64,000 nucleotides of DNA, from positions 350,467,234-350,531,233 of the forward strand of contig NC_064622.1 of assembly GCF_023898315.1 (NCBI RefSeq), in the 5' to 3' direction. The translations under genes were made by a program, and so were the position numbers. Positions 1 to 11,183 of this stretch are shown in pieces (the first letter of the stretch is position 1; every line of letters starts with the position of its first letter). The DNA is from Schistocerca nitens (lineage: Eukaryota > Arthropoda > Insecta > Orthoptera > Acrididae). The notes under the pieces are model-generated. The model searched no databases. It was not told the DNA's origin and was given only the letters and a program-made list of their open reading frames with translations.

Positions 1-175
1 GATTCTGACCACAATCTATTGGTTATGAACTGTAGATTAAAACTGAAGAAACTGCAAAAAGGAGATGGGACCTGGATAAACTGAAGGAACCAGAGGTTGT
101 ACAGAGTTTCAGGGATAGCATAAGGGAACAATTGACAGGAATGGGGGAAAGAAATACAGTAGAAGAGCTGCATCA
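1..175 (+). pseudogene. Non-LTR retrotransposon endonuclease C-terminal fragment
   Basis: Frame 1 opens with DSDHNLLVMNCRLKLKK. The SDH triad followed by a hydrophobic strand is the usual C-terminal end of apurinic-type endonuclease domains of non-LTR elements. A lysine- and arginine-rich linker and a piece reading REQLTGMGERNTVEELHQ follow, but only after frame changes, so the copy is broken. The fragment runs off the left edge of the window, and the rest of the element lies outside. RTE or craniofacial-development-protein-2-like elements are the best match by eye; the clade is a guess. Confidence 0.5.
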
Positions 176-3100
176 AACCAGTCTCAGGACTGAAGACAAC
201 AACAACAACATATTTAGAACACGAAAGTGGTCAGGCTTTGATCATTTAAATATGTTAAAATGTAAAGTAATGTAGAATAAGCTGTAGCTAGTCAGATGGA
301 CGGCTTAAGGAAAGGGAACTGCGCTGGTCATTTGAGCGAAGATGTTCGGCGCGCGGGAAACGCGGTCAGAGACGAGCAGAAGGCAGTACTGGTCTAGACA
401 CTGAAGAGTAAAGTTCGGCTGGAGACACCAAAGGGTACAGTTCGGGTTGAGACACATGAAAGTGGACAGTTGGTCTTTAAGCAGCTAGTAAGTGAAACGA
501 CATAGAAAATTTCGCACTGTGTGGTATCATGGGACGTAGTCTCTGAGTGGTGAGCAGCCACATGCCTGGAGTGAACTCTAACTTTTTGTGTAAATATCGA
601 GGTGGAGTATTGTGTTTCGCGATGAAATTGTGAATGATCCAACTGTGTCAAATGGATATGCGCTCGAGTGTAACAGTAAATCTAAATACGACCACTTTCG
701 CTATTAGTTTGCTTTCTGGATAAACATTATTCTAACCAACTCCGTGTCCTACATCATTTATGTATCGTTAATTTAGTTCCCAATATTATTATTACTGTTA
801 TTATATGTTATGTTAACTTTGTATTTCGCAAACTTGCCATCAGCCAGACAATTTAACTAAAGGTTCATAAGTGCCTAATTTAGGGCGTGTAATGTGACAT
901 GAGTGGTTCACCTCTTAGACAAGTTTGAGCCAAGACATTTCGACGAAGAGGAACCGCCTGAACATCTTTGGGATGTTAGCTTGCAAGGGATATCCAACTA
1001 TCTCAGATCAGATGGGGTGTGCTGGGTGGGCCCATACATACTCTCAGATATTAAAAAGGGTTCGTATTTGCTTTTACAGCACAACAGGAATATCTTGCAG
1101 TCAGTAGCCTACACACTTTAGCGTTCCACCCAGAGCTTCGCTAGCCTGCCACTGTTCACTATTTACCCTTTGATGAATGTCAACTGGGCAGACCAGAGGA
1201 TTTGGAATGCTTTGCCACACTGGGTATCCTAAGCGACGTCATAGGCATCAGATTTGTTGCTTAATTTGCCACAAGTGTCTCAATACCACTATTAGCCAGG
1301 ACAGCATCCCAAAATCTGCTGACTGTAGCTGACGAAAATCCCAACTGTTGTCGGAAAATGACCACTTCTACCAGCAATCGTACACAACAGACGCAGTGTC
1401 CATTCTTTTTCACCTGCACTCAACTATATAAATACGCCACTGATCTGAGTAGTCACTTGACATAGTCCAGGTACTGCCGATTCACTGCTCCAGACAGTCC
1501 CTCACTCTTCAGTGATTGGAAGACTGCTGACTATTTGCAACAGTCACTAATTTAAATTCCGATAGGCAATTGTGTGCTCTGACAGCGTGAAACTAAACTA
1601 TAAAGGCAGCTGACGCTATACTAGGAACTTCCAAATACACATACCTATTAGAGATCTGAAAAGCACTACTCCACACAAATATATCAACAGCTACTTCTCA
1701 CTTCCAAAGAGAAACATGTATCAAAACAAGAAAATTAGGCTCTCTATATAAACTAAGAATGACTTCTGCTTTTGTTTACTGGTTTTGCTATGGACTAGAG
1801 CACTACACAGCAAGCCATTGCTTGTTGTTATTCTACTGGACTACTTCTGTATTGCCAATAACTCCAAAAGGTACTCAGCGTACTATGAACTTCATAACCA
1901 ACCAAAACTTACACATACAACACCCTCCCCCCCTCCCCCACCAACATACTGGCCAGTCAAGTGGCCTGTGGAAATACTCTACTGGCTTATTGCCTTGTTA
2001 GCATGTATGGCAGTCACAACAGCTAAAATCTGTTTAACTTATCTCATGCACCTTCTCCACCCTCATCCAGGAGCTTCAAGAACTATTGATGGCGGAAATT
2101 GCTCTCATTCTACATCCAACTGTTCGACAGTATAGGTCTCAAATCGGTTGCTTGTGTACATAACTAGTTAGAGTTGTGGCCCAAAAATAAGCATTGTCTT
2201 CAACTATGTAAATAATAATAGTAATACTAATAATAAAAGCGGTTAATATTTTTAAACTTTGTGACAGGAAATCCATACGAGCCTTCAAATATTGCATTTA
2301 AGCACTGAACAGTTTTAAAATAACAAAATATCATATTAATACATCTGTGTTTCTCCAAGTTCTTATGGAATGTTCCATAAATATTAACATGATACCATTT
2401 GAAATAATACAACATATTCCAAAACCATTGTAACTTAAAGAGCATGGATTACTGAGATTCATTTTACTGAAGGAATGTAACATTTTACAGGTGTTTTAAT
2501 TTTAGCATACTGACAATAAATACAAACACAATAAAGCTTTTACTGGTGCAAGCACTGAATGACCCTGGTTCTGCTCAACGGTAATAAGTTTAATTATGAA
2601 GTTTTCCTCATTACTTTGTATTTGCTGTGCCAGCGACTTCTCAGAATCCTGACTAATTGTGAGAACTAATACAAAACAGAGCTGGTGAAACACTTCTTTA
2701 CTTTCCTGTGTGCCTTCAGGATATTGTATCTAGCTATCACCAGTTCATATAAAAACTGAAAAATTGCTCATTTAGAAATGTGGCAAGCTCATAATAGTGG
2801 TAATAAAATTGCCTCATGTTGTCAAGTATCTCAGTGTTACTTACGACTTAATACAAACTAGCATTACTTCATGTATTCATGAAATTGACTTTTACATAGA
2901 GGAAGAAACACAGCTCAAAATGAATTCAAAATTAGTTTCTTTCATTCAAAGTTAATTTTCAAATGTCACCTCACTCCCTGTCAATAACACTTTTATTAGT
3001 GTGTTTGACTTTCACACATGATTTCTATGACGAATCTATTTTCATGTCCATTATGTGGGAGTGGGGCATCTGTTTTCTCTATGTTAACATTTCTGTTATC

Positions 3101-3339
3101 TCTCGAGCTAAAATCTTCATTAGTATGTTAACTACCCTTACTTTAGTGCAATATGTGTAAAGGAAAAACAGAAAAGGAAGCATACTTAAGTGGTACATTT
3201 CTTATTTGTATAAACAAAAAATACAATTATAGTCATGCTATGAAAATAATTTAATAATGGCAATTACAGGCCACCACATAAGCGATGCAGGATACTGTAT
3301 TATGAATCTTACAGTGAACTGAACAAACCAACACATACA
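176..3339. other. Gene-poor AT-rich stretch
   Basis: No reading frame here shows a domain I recognise; the short ORFs around 903-1121 and 1759-2135 have no family motif. Positions 240-860 look LTR-like, with an AATAAA-type signal near 720, but no partner repeat is present in the window. A TATA-like ATATAAATA lies near 1426-1434. Beyond these weak signals I see nothing. Confidence 0.4.
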
Positions 3340-3470
3340 TTCCACTTTCTTTGATCTAAGAAAGGCCCTAAACGGTTCACATAACATTCTTGTAAATAAA
3401 TTAAATACTTTGAATTAACAGACAGAAGACTGGTGCTATTAAAATCTTACTTGTTCAATGGGAAACAAAA
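3340..3470 (+). pseudogene. Non-LTR reverse transcriptase fragment, motif A region
   Basis: The plus strand reads FDLRKALNGSHNILVNKLN, which fits the motif A neighbourhood of non-LTR RTs (usually FLDLSKAFDxVDHxxLLxKL). The catalytic aspartate of the AFD motif has become LNG, so this copy could not be active. RT motifs B and C of what may be the same element reappear from about 4470. That gap is roughly 800 bp longer than the normal A-to-B spacing, so something probably inserted between them. Confidence 0.5.
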
Positions 3471-3510
3471 GGGGTAAATGACCAAGCAAAAATTGTGCTG
3501 TCTAAAGGCC

Positions 3511-3660
3511 AACTCACACTTGCCATCACATAACGTCATGTCAAAACATTCCATAATGCATTTCAAATGGCGGCATTCACACAAACTGTCAATGGACCAT
3601 CACATCACGTCACATCACCATCAAGGTTTCTCGAGAAGAAAGTCTTGACAGTGTCCTTAT
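3511..3660. repeat. Interspersed repeat, inverted copy at 23170-23290
   Basis: A block containing TCAAATGGCGGCATTC followed by several CATCACATCACGTCACA-type repeats is also found in reverse complement at about 23170-23290, where it includes TTCAAATGGCGGCATTCG. The two copies share the order of motifs over more than 100 bp. The family is unknown to me; the start of a DNA transposon or MITE is the simplest idea. This copy lies between two parts of a split RT relic. Confidence 0.5.
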
Positions 3661-4429
3661 CTGCATCGATAGTTGACCTAATTTTATCACCCTTAGTCTT
3701 GTTAGATTAGGGAATGACATGCTTTTGTTCCTTCTTGATTTTTATTTTTTTTCTTTCACTTTGTTTTATTGGCAATTTCCAAACGTTCCCTATCAACTTG
3801 GACACTTTCTCTGTCGAGTGTTCTTCCATAAGCGAGGTCAGACATCTGAAACCAAAAAATACTTTTCGTTTTACAATAACAGAATGGAGCTCGCACTTCC
3901 ACTCTGTATAAATAAGAACTTTAAGATGCAGTTTTCAAAACATAACCATGTATTAAGTGAAAAAGTCAGCTTTATTAAAGGAGAAAAATACAGTTGTTTA
4001 CGATGTCATTAGTTATGAAGCCAAAATATATAATGCACCAAGTAAACAGGATGTATTTATTCCCTTGAAAAATAGTTGATGTGTTTCTATGTATATATTT
4101 TCGGTAGTCACTAAATGTCGGTGATTTGAAATGTTTTTTCCCTTTTCAGCACTATCCCACACAAATTTGACAAAAATGTACTTATGAAATATGTTTTTGC
4201 TATTAATAATCTTTATCATTCTTTGTTTTCTTCATTTCAATACTGTACTCTCTCTTTCTGCATCACAGATGGTATCTCATAAACTCAGTTTCATCGATGA
4301 TTCTGGACTCATGAAGTGGACTTGCACCCGGCGAAAGGTCTACCTGATGGGAGGCCATAGCCACACGACACTTACATTTATTTATTTAACTGGAGTGACA
4401 TAATATCCATTATGAATGTGATGGTGATC

Positions 4430-5330
4430 TGATGTGGCAGTCCATTGACACCTTGTATATCGACTTTACATATCAGATTAGGAATACCTCAGGGATTTGT
4501 CCTCAGATCGTTTTTGTTCATTATAGGTGTGAATTCTCTGCCTAGCTTACTGCCTTTCAAAGCAGTATTGCATGTTGACGATAACACATTTATCATTTTC
4601 CCCAATGACACAAATATTAGGCAGAAATTGTATGAACATATGATGAATAAGTCATCATTCTGGTTTCAGACGAATGAATTAACATTAAACAAGAGCAGAA
4701 CTCAGAGTGAAGTGAACCTCATAAAAGACAAAAATAATTAATGTCATGGAAAAGGCGGTCAAATTACTGGGTAGCCACTTTGGCACCAACACTATGCAAC
4801 AAATTATCCCATGTGTTATATCTCATCAGAAAATTAGAAACTTGCATTGGTGTACAACAGGTCCTACTTCCATACTATCCCTTTTTGCACATGCACCTAA
4901 AATGTGCCATAATGATGTCACGCAATTCTGTTGAAGCCAGAAGAGATTTTCTTTTTTAAGAAAGAAGAAATCCACTGCAATTGCCATTTGAGAGTCAACA
5001 CTCATTGCGAAATGTATTTCAGTGGAAAGAAGATACTGACTATTCTGAGTCCGTATGTTTCTTACATCCTGTCCCACATTAAGATCAATTGAAATGAATA
5101 TAATATAAGATCAAACATTCACTCTTGTAGGGTCAGAAATAGGAACTCTTTAATATTCCCTGGACTGCACAAACAAAAGAGTATCTTATTGTATGTAGGA
5201 AGATCTTTATTAAAAAATTAGCTAGTGGAATGAAGCAGTTAAAAATTGGGAAGTACAGAAAGTCAATAGAATCCTGACTGGAAGGAAAATCTTTCTGCAT
5301 TGTCGATAAACTTTTAAATAGTAAGTGATG
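4430..5330 (+). pseudogene. Non-LTR reverse transcriptase relic, motifs B and C to C-terminus
   Basis: The frame from 4445 carries GIPQGFVLRSFLFII, matching the [13 protein letters not shown] motif B of non-LTR RTs, then VLHVDDNTFIIF, matching the catalytic YADD motif C with the tyrosine replaced. After a stop near 4741 another frame carries VKLLGSHFGTN and LSHVLYLIRKLETCIG, the usual thumb region. A further frame near 5210-5330 matches the C-terminal tail (KKLASGMKQLKIGKYRKSIE). Several stops and frame changes make it dead. It is jockey-like by pattern, and an A/T-rich tail may end near 5590. Confidence 0.65.
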
Positions 5331-5339
5331 TAGTAATTT

Positions 5340-6525
5340 AATTTTAAACAAACATCTTGTCTCCCCATTATATCTAATAATGTGTTTGAGCAATTAGAAT
5401 AATATGACTAAATATAGTGCATTTACCATATGTTTAGTTGAAAATTGATTGCTGTATATCAATGCATTGCTAGAAAATTATATATTTGCCAATACAACCT
5501 TTATTTAAGAGGATATTATGTATGTAACTGTTGTCTACGTAATATACAACTTAAAAGCTGTCTATTGACTAATAAATAAACAAATGAAATGGATTTAAGA
5601 ATGGTTTGTTAATTATAAACACGCTATACACATAAACCTAGGATATAATTTAAGACCTTAACACTCATAAAAACAGATTTGACAGATTCAAGATGCTGTG
5701 TATTTGTAATTACTATTATTATGATTTTATCATTACTTATTTTACTGTAGGAATTTCTGGTAGGATTTAAGACTAAATGGAATGTCCACAATTGGAGCAA
5801 CACCTCAAGACGACAAAAATTGTGCAAAATTGAAGCTATTATGCAAACAAGTGGACCTTGCAGTAACTTGCAGCAGATATCGAGAAGAAGAAGAAATTAT
5901 ACAGATATCACATGAAAGGTCGTACTCTTATTTCCCCCTTCTTTTTTATTTTGTTGAGATCCACAATTCTAATTGTGTCAAGGCCTCCAACAGATCTATA
6001 TCCTCTTCTAGGTTAGGGAGTGTATTGTGCAATAGCCCTATACATTGAAGTTGCGGATTAACCCAAAAGCGAGCCTTTAAAATTTTTATTGTAAGATCTT
6101 GTTACTCAAATCTAATTTGATGCTAATATATTTTGTACGTTTATAAACAGATACTTTGTGTGAACATATGTGTATTTGGTTTTTTGTTTTAAATTATCTG
6201 TTTGTAACAAGTTTTGGATGCTGGCTAAATGAAGATCGATATACATTTGACATCAGTGGGACAGAACAGTCAGTTGTCAGTTGATGGTTGGAGTTCTGAC
6301 ATAAAAGTTTTCAGATAGTCTGTTATGCTGGCCACTGATGCGGTATATGTAGGGATCGTTTCAACCCTTTCAGCATCAACTACAGCTTGAAGGTGGCGCG
6401 TTGATGCGCCAAAACTGGTTGAAACAAAATAAATAAAGTCACAAGAATGGCTGTAAACGTTTAATTTTTTTTTTTACAATAGTAAATGGCTGTCGTCCCC
6501 AAGACCTCCTGTCAAAAGGATAGAC
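5340..6525. other. Intergenic AT-rich stretch
   Basis: No supported gene. Near 6394-6411 there is a short perfect palindrome, TGGCGC and GCGCCA around GTTGAT, followed by AATAAA-containing sequence. This resembles the 3' end of a small repeat element, but no boundaries can be fixed. Confidence 0.35.
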
Positions 6526-6539
6526 ATACAAAAACTTGA

Positions 6540-6702
6540 AGTTTGGAAGGTAGGAAATGAGATACTGGCAGAACTGAATCTGTGAGGATGGGTCGTGAGT
6601 TGTGCATGGGTAGCTCAGATGGTAGAACACTTGCCCACAAAGGGCAAAGGTCCTGAGTTCGAGTCTCAGTCCACACACAGTTTTAATCTGCCAGGAAGTT
6701 TC
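6540..6702 (+). repeat. tRNA-derived SINE with 14 bp target-site duplication
   Basis: A tRNA-like head reads GGGTAGCTCAGATGGTAGA (A box) and later GAGTTCGAGTCTC (B box), the two internal RNA polymerase III promoter elements. The head is embedded in a longer repeat ending CCAGGAAGTTTCAT. The insertion is bounded by perfect 14 bp direct repeats, ATACAAAAACTTGA, at 6526-6539 and 6703-6716, showing target-primed integration. The cloverleaf is imperfect and the flanks are repeat sequence, so this is a SINE and not a working tRNA gene. It resembles a SINE family I know from orthopteran genomes. Confidence 0.85.
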
Positions 6703-7074
6703 ATACAAAAACTTGATTCGCAAAGTATCCATAAAAAATAAAAAGTAAACGATTTTATGTTACGCTTGTATAATGTATTCTTATTCGTTGTTTGTGTGGG
6801 TTTAAGTACATAAATGTGTCGAAGTATATAAATTAACTCTCGAAACCTTACTGGCCATTAGAATTCATTTTATGCAAGCAGTACACCCTGCTGTGATGGG
6901 GAAAAGAAGGGAATCAGCGGAAAAATGCTCCCATCAGATCATAAAAAAGGCGAATGTGTTCCTCTTTGAACGACTCCGACGTAAAAGTGAGGAACCAGCT
7001 GTGGCAATTGTCATTCCATCTCCCTCACGAAAAATTTTGCCATACTAACATATTCGCGCTTTTTCGTGCTGGAG

Positions 7075-7320
7075 GAGAGTAACAGAGAGACACTGATGGT
7101 GGAAGAGAGGAGACAGTACCAGTGGGACAAAAAGAGAGAGGAGATAGTTATGGTGGGCAAGAAAAAGTGGCAGTGAAATAGAAAGAGAGATGAATGAAGA
7201 CAGTAGCAGTGGGAATCAGAGAGAGAGGAGGTATTGATGGTCAGTGAGAGGCAGTGGCAATAGAAGAGAGAGAGTGGATAGAGATAAGAGCAAAAGAGAG
7301 AGGAGACAGTGAAAATGTAA
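7075..7320. repeat. Purine-rich minisatellite-like stretch
   Basis: Imperfect repetition of units such as GAGAGAGGAGACAGTA and AGTGGGA covers about 245 bp. A related stretch lies at 7860-8000, so a pre-existing purine-rich block was probably split by the SINE insertion at 7376-7777. No coding signal is present. Confidence 0.6.
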
Positions 7321-7375
7321 AATACAGATTAGTGGAGGCCATATATAGGAGGGAAAACTTTAGCACATAGATATA

Positions 7376-7777
7376 CTGAGCGAGGTGGCGCAGTGGTTAG
7401 CACACTGGACTTGCATTCGGGAGGACGACATTTCAATCCTGCGTCCGGAAATCCTGATTTAGGTTTTCCGTGATTTCCCTGAATCGCTCCAGGCAAATGC
7501 CAGGATGGTTCCTTTAAAAAGGGGATGGCCGATTTCAAAAAAAATCAAATGGGTCTGAGCACTATGGTACTTAACTTCTGAGGTCATCAGGCCCCTAGAA
7601 CTTAGAACTACTTCAACCTAACTAACCTAAGGACATCACACACTGTAGCGACTAGAACCGCTCGCCCCCCCCCCCCCCGACTGGCACAGCCGACTTCCTT
7701 CCCCATCCTTCAATAATCTGATGAGATGGATGACCTCATTGTTTGGTCTCTTCCCCCAAACAATCCATCCATCCATC
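7376..7777 (+). repeat. tRNA-derived SINE, interrupted by a second SINE, 12 bp TSD
   Basis: The head GAGCGAGGTGGCGCAGTGG is a tRNA-like A box. The B box region is decayed. The body GATTTAGGTTTTCCGTGATT is shared with the minus-strand copy at 39082-39325. Perfect 12 bp direct repeats CACATAGATATA lie at 7364-7375 and 7778-7789. The tail ends in GGTCTC plus a (CATC)n run. Removing the nested insertion (7537-7687) leaves about 250 bp, the same length as the other copy. The tail shares a hairpin motif with the LINE copies at 31.3-41.4 and 48.1-52.2 kb. Confidence 0.85.
7537..7687. repeat. Second SINE family nested inside the first
   Basis: This 151 bp block contains GGTCTGAGCACTATGG, CTTCTGAGGTCATCAG and ACCTAAGGACATCACAC, which I recognise as parts of a SINE very abundant in orthopterans. 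It ends with a run of 14 C. Degenerate direct repeats GGCCGATTTC (7527-7536) and AGCCGACTTC (7688-7697) flank it, and they coincide with the point where the outer SINE body is broken. The middle of the family consensus is missing, so this copy carries an internal deletion. Confidence 0.75.
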
Positions 7778-8369
7778 CACATAGATATAAGGGAGGGCCC
7801 ATTATGGACCAAAATTTTAAATGTCTGGATGTAAGGGAAAAGTAAGTTGGATTCCCAGAATCTTTAAGCTGCATATGTATGATGGAGACAGTGGCACTGG
7901 GAAAGACAAAAGGAGACAGTGTAAGTGGAGGAGAGACACTGGCAGTGATACATACTCTTAATCAATGGGAGAAAAGAAGACACTGGGAGAGAGACATACA
8001 TGGACAGTAGCAGTAAGGGCTGGCTGCTCGCTTTTTGTCAGAGTCTTTTAAAGAGGAATTTATTCGCCATTTTTGTGCTCTGTTGGAGGCATTTTTCCAC
8101 TTTTAGGTTATGAGTATATTTACATAAAGAGTAGGCATCAGCTCTTTTCGATTTCGGTAAAAACTAAATAGTGTCAAGAGGATAGGCAAGTGGTAAATGG
8201 AGGCTATGTATTTGTTTCGGTTGGTAAGAAAGTCAAATCCACTGAGAGAGACACTGAAACTACTTGTGTGGTTGTCTAGCCAAGACTCACATAAATTTGG
8301 AATTAGGTACTTGTACTGACCATCAGACATCCTCTACTGACCATCAGACTCACATCCAGCTGATTTTCG

Positions 8370-8465
8370 AGAAAATTTAAGTGCATCAGTATGTAAATTA
8401 CCCAAGCATGCTTTCGTCATTGGAGGAGATTTCAGTCATCCAAACATCAATTAGGAAAATTAGTT
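8370..8465 (+). pseudogene. Non-LTR endonuclease fragment with GDF motif
   Basis: The frame reads LPKHAFVIGGDFSHPNIN, matching the GDFN catalytic block of apurinic-type endonucleases of non-LTR elements. A stop follows at once. The next part of an endonuclease domain appears at 9385-9600, about 750 bp further on than expected. The mariner relic between them is the probable cause of the split. Confidence 0.55.
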
Positions 8466-8589
8466 TTGTAGGAAGTGAGTGTCACAAAACTTTCCTACAA
8501 GTGACATTCAATAATTACAGAAACAGATAGATGTTGAAAGAAAACAGTGTATTGTTACAAAATGAGACTTTTAATGCATATATACATAC

Positions 8590-9010
8590 ACCCCACACTT
8601 TTCCCAATGATGACCTAATTTTTAATACTTGACTCGAAGTAATCTTTTTCTTGTTTTTTGTACCATTTCCCAACTAATTTTATGAACTTCTCACTGTTGC
8701 TGAACTCTGATTCAAAATGGTGAACCCAAGTTTCATCACATGTTAAAATTTGGTAGAGTCATCTACAGTTTCATAGCATTCATTCAACTCTGTACATATT
8801 TTATGTCTTTTTTCTACTGTTGCTGTGTTAACTCATTTGTGGCCCACCATGCACTTGATTTGATGTACTCGATCTTATTACTAATAATACTTTTAACAGT
8901 GCCAACACTTACTGTAAATGTTTTTGTTGTATGTTTAACTGAAATATGCATCTTCGCGAACAATATTCTCAATGCGAGATTCAGGAGAAGGGAATTGACA
9001 CTTCATCTGG
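8590..9010 (-). pseudogene. Mariner-like transposase relic with internal deletion
   Basis: On the minus strand a segment reads DETWVHHFESEF, the first catalytic aspartate block of mariner transposases (normally DETWVHHFxPE). Downstream it passes directly into VGKWYKKQEKDYFESSI, which matches the C-terminal end of the family. The second and third catalytic blocks are missing. Upstream GTVKSIISNKI and NELTQQQ match the recognition-helix and linker region. Stops occur in all parts. It sits between two pieces of a non-LTR endonuclease, which suggests that it inserted there. Confidence 0.55.
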
Positions 9011-9384
9011 CCTGCCAGGAAATTACTTGTCAGTAACTGAAGTCATACAGTTTTGGAATTGTCCTGTCTACATATGAAAATTTCTACAATTCATACAACT
9101 TACATCATACCATAAAATCGTTCAAGAAAGGAATGTAGCCTATTTGCTACCTTCAGAAAGCAAAAAGTGGATCAGTGAACATTGTTCAAGTAATTCAAAA
9201 ACTTCAAGTGGGCACACCATTGTTAATTGCAATATTGGGGTTGTAAAGAAAAAATTTTTATCTATCAGCTCTTCTCAGCTCATCCTAGTGATATCAGCCT
9301 AATGTCATGAAAGAAAAAAAACTCCTCCTACAAACTCTTACTTTTCTATGTCAATATGTCTCTTTAATAAATGTCCATCATAAA

Positions 9385-9600
9385 TACATGTTTGTTCAGA
9401 AGCCCACTCATGGTGGAAATATGTCGGATCTACTAGCAACAAACAGACCAGATCTCTTTGAGGATGCCATGATAGAAGGTGGTACTGGTGACTGTGAGGT
9501 AGTTATAACAAGAATGATTACCAAAATACATAGAGGAACTAAACCAAGTAAAGGATTTATATTTTCAGCAAACTAGATGAGGAGATATTAGTGGCATACT
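9385..9600 (+). pseudogene. Non-LTR endonuclease C-terminal fragment
   Basis: The frame contains VQKPTHGGNMSDLLATNRPD followed by MIEGGTGDCEVVITRM. This corresponds to the usual PTRGxNxLDLxxTN and PGxSDHxxV blocks near the end of the endonuclease domain. The SDH histidine is replaced (GDCEVV), so catalysis would be lost. The sequence to about 9990 may be the EN-RT linker, but I cannot show that. Confidence 0.6.
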
Positions 9601-9989
9601 TCAATAATTAATTCTAAATGTTTAACTCTATAGAGGAGTATGTAGACTGTGGCTCTGGTTTAGAAGAATAGTTGATCATACAGTTGACAGCTTCGTATAT
9701 AGTAGAACAATTCAAGATAAGGTATGCTCTTTGGTACACAGCCACATTAAAGAAACTTCTAGAGAAATGCACGTCTGCATGATAGGTGCAAAGCAAAGGT
9801 ATTGGGCTGTAGACAGGCTGATGCTACATGGAATGTGTTTAGCTGTCACCCAAAGAAAATTTAGTCATATTTAAAGACTGTTAGGGGTTCCAAAGTTAGA
9901 GTCCACACACTCCTGGACGAGACAGGAAGTAAACTGAGGATAGCAAAGAAAAGGCAAAAATGCAGAATTCGATTTTCAAATATTCCTTT

Positions 9990-11183
9990 ACTAATGAAAA
10001 CTCAGCTAATGATCTGCAATGTTTGAGAACTAAAAATCATTAAATCTTTCTCTAAGTAAGTAGTAGAATTTAAAACATGAACCTAAGTTGCAAATTACAT
10101 TGAGCCAGACCATGAGCTAAAGATGATTCCATCCCATACACATTCGTAAATATATAAAGGAAAACGTAAATGATGAGTAATCAGGGACTTTCCAATTTCA
10201 AAATTAACACTCAGAAAACTTAACAATTCTCGCCACAATGACTGTATCTATATTTTTCTAATTGTTTTCGATACAGAATAGTTACAATATATTCTTCACA
10301 AAGTTGACATTTTAGGACCTTGAAATTATGCCTTCACTTGATGTGTTAGATCCGTCTGCATGCTTAAAATTTTCATTGTTTTACTGTGCCATTCTCTTTG
10401 TTCATGTATGTCAGTGTACATAATAGCATCTTGAAACGTAACAGCCCATTAAGACCCACTTAACAAATACATTCTCCAAATTAATTCGGGATCACTCAAG
10501 TAAATAAAAAAGGTCATAATATATAATATATGCCTGAATAAATTTATACCAACAAAAATAATTACTAGACTATATTTGCCTTAAAGTGTAGAAGCTCTGT
10601 AAATGAAGGGAACATTTTTCCATGAAGGGAGTCTCTAGGAATTAATAAAAATATAAATGTATTATTGTAATTATGTATTCGAGAAATTATTCTCGAATAA
10701 AATAACAGGCATATACTAACATAGTAGCATACTTACTGTTCTGGACCAGACATACGTTTATATATGTATTTTCAGTTTTTATATGTCAATTTTAATTGTT
10801 AATTATTTTAAAAATGGTTCTAAACAATGCTGAGCATTGTTCGGGATTGTTGAGGCTTTCGTGGCCACTTGTTGACAAAGCTCTGTAGCCACATTTGCAT
10901 TAGGAAGTCACTCTGGTTTTCGTTTTTGAGGAGTGATCATGTACTGCTCTTTTTGTATTGTAAGTATTGTTTGCCTTTGTAATGATGCTTTGATTTTGTT
11001 TTGAAAGTATAATAAATATATTAAAACATAATACAAGATTAATTTTTAAATTAAGTTTTCCGAAGTTAAATGTTACAGTTACTGAAAACTTAGGGCTTCA
11101 GCTGTGACAGATTGTCAGAAAGGATGAGTGCACAAACCCCAATATAAATGTTTAACCTAAGAATAGTTACGTTTTAATCTTCA
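9990..11183. other. AT-rich stretch without a gene
   Basis: No supported coding region or named repeat. A short perfect hairpin lies at 10676-10699 (TATTCGAGAA and TTCTCGAATA around a 4-base loop). Confidence 0.35.

Noticed and set aside
240-860. Solo LTR
   Set aside because: It is LTR-like in feel, with a polyadenylation-type signal, but there is no second copy, no TG...CA ends and no target duplication.
6604-6680. tRNA gene on the plus strand
   Set aside because: A and B boxes are good, but the anticodon loop lacks the invariant T before the anticodon, the acceptor stem does not pair, and the segment lies inside a SINE bounded by 14 bp duplications.
10676-10699. Hairpin as a bacterial-style terminator
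   Set aside because: It is a perfect 10 bp stem, but the window is eukaryotic, no gene ends there, and no T run follows.
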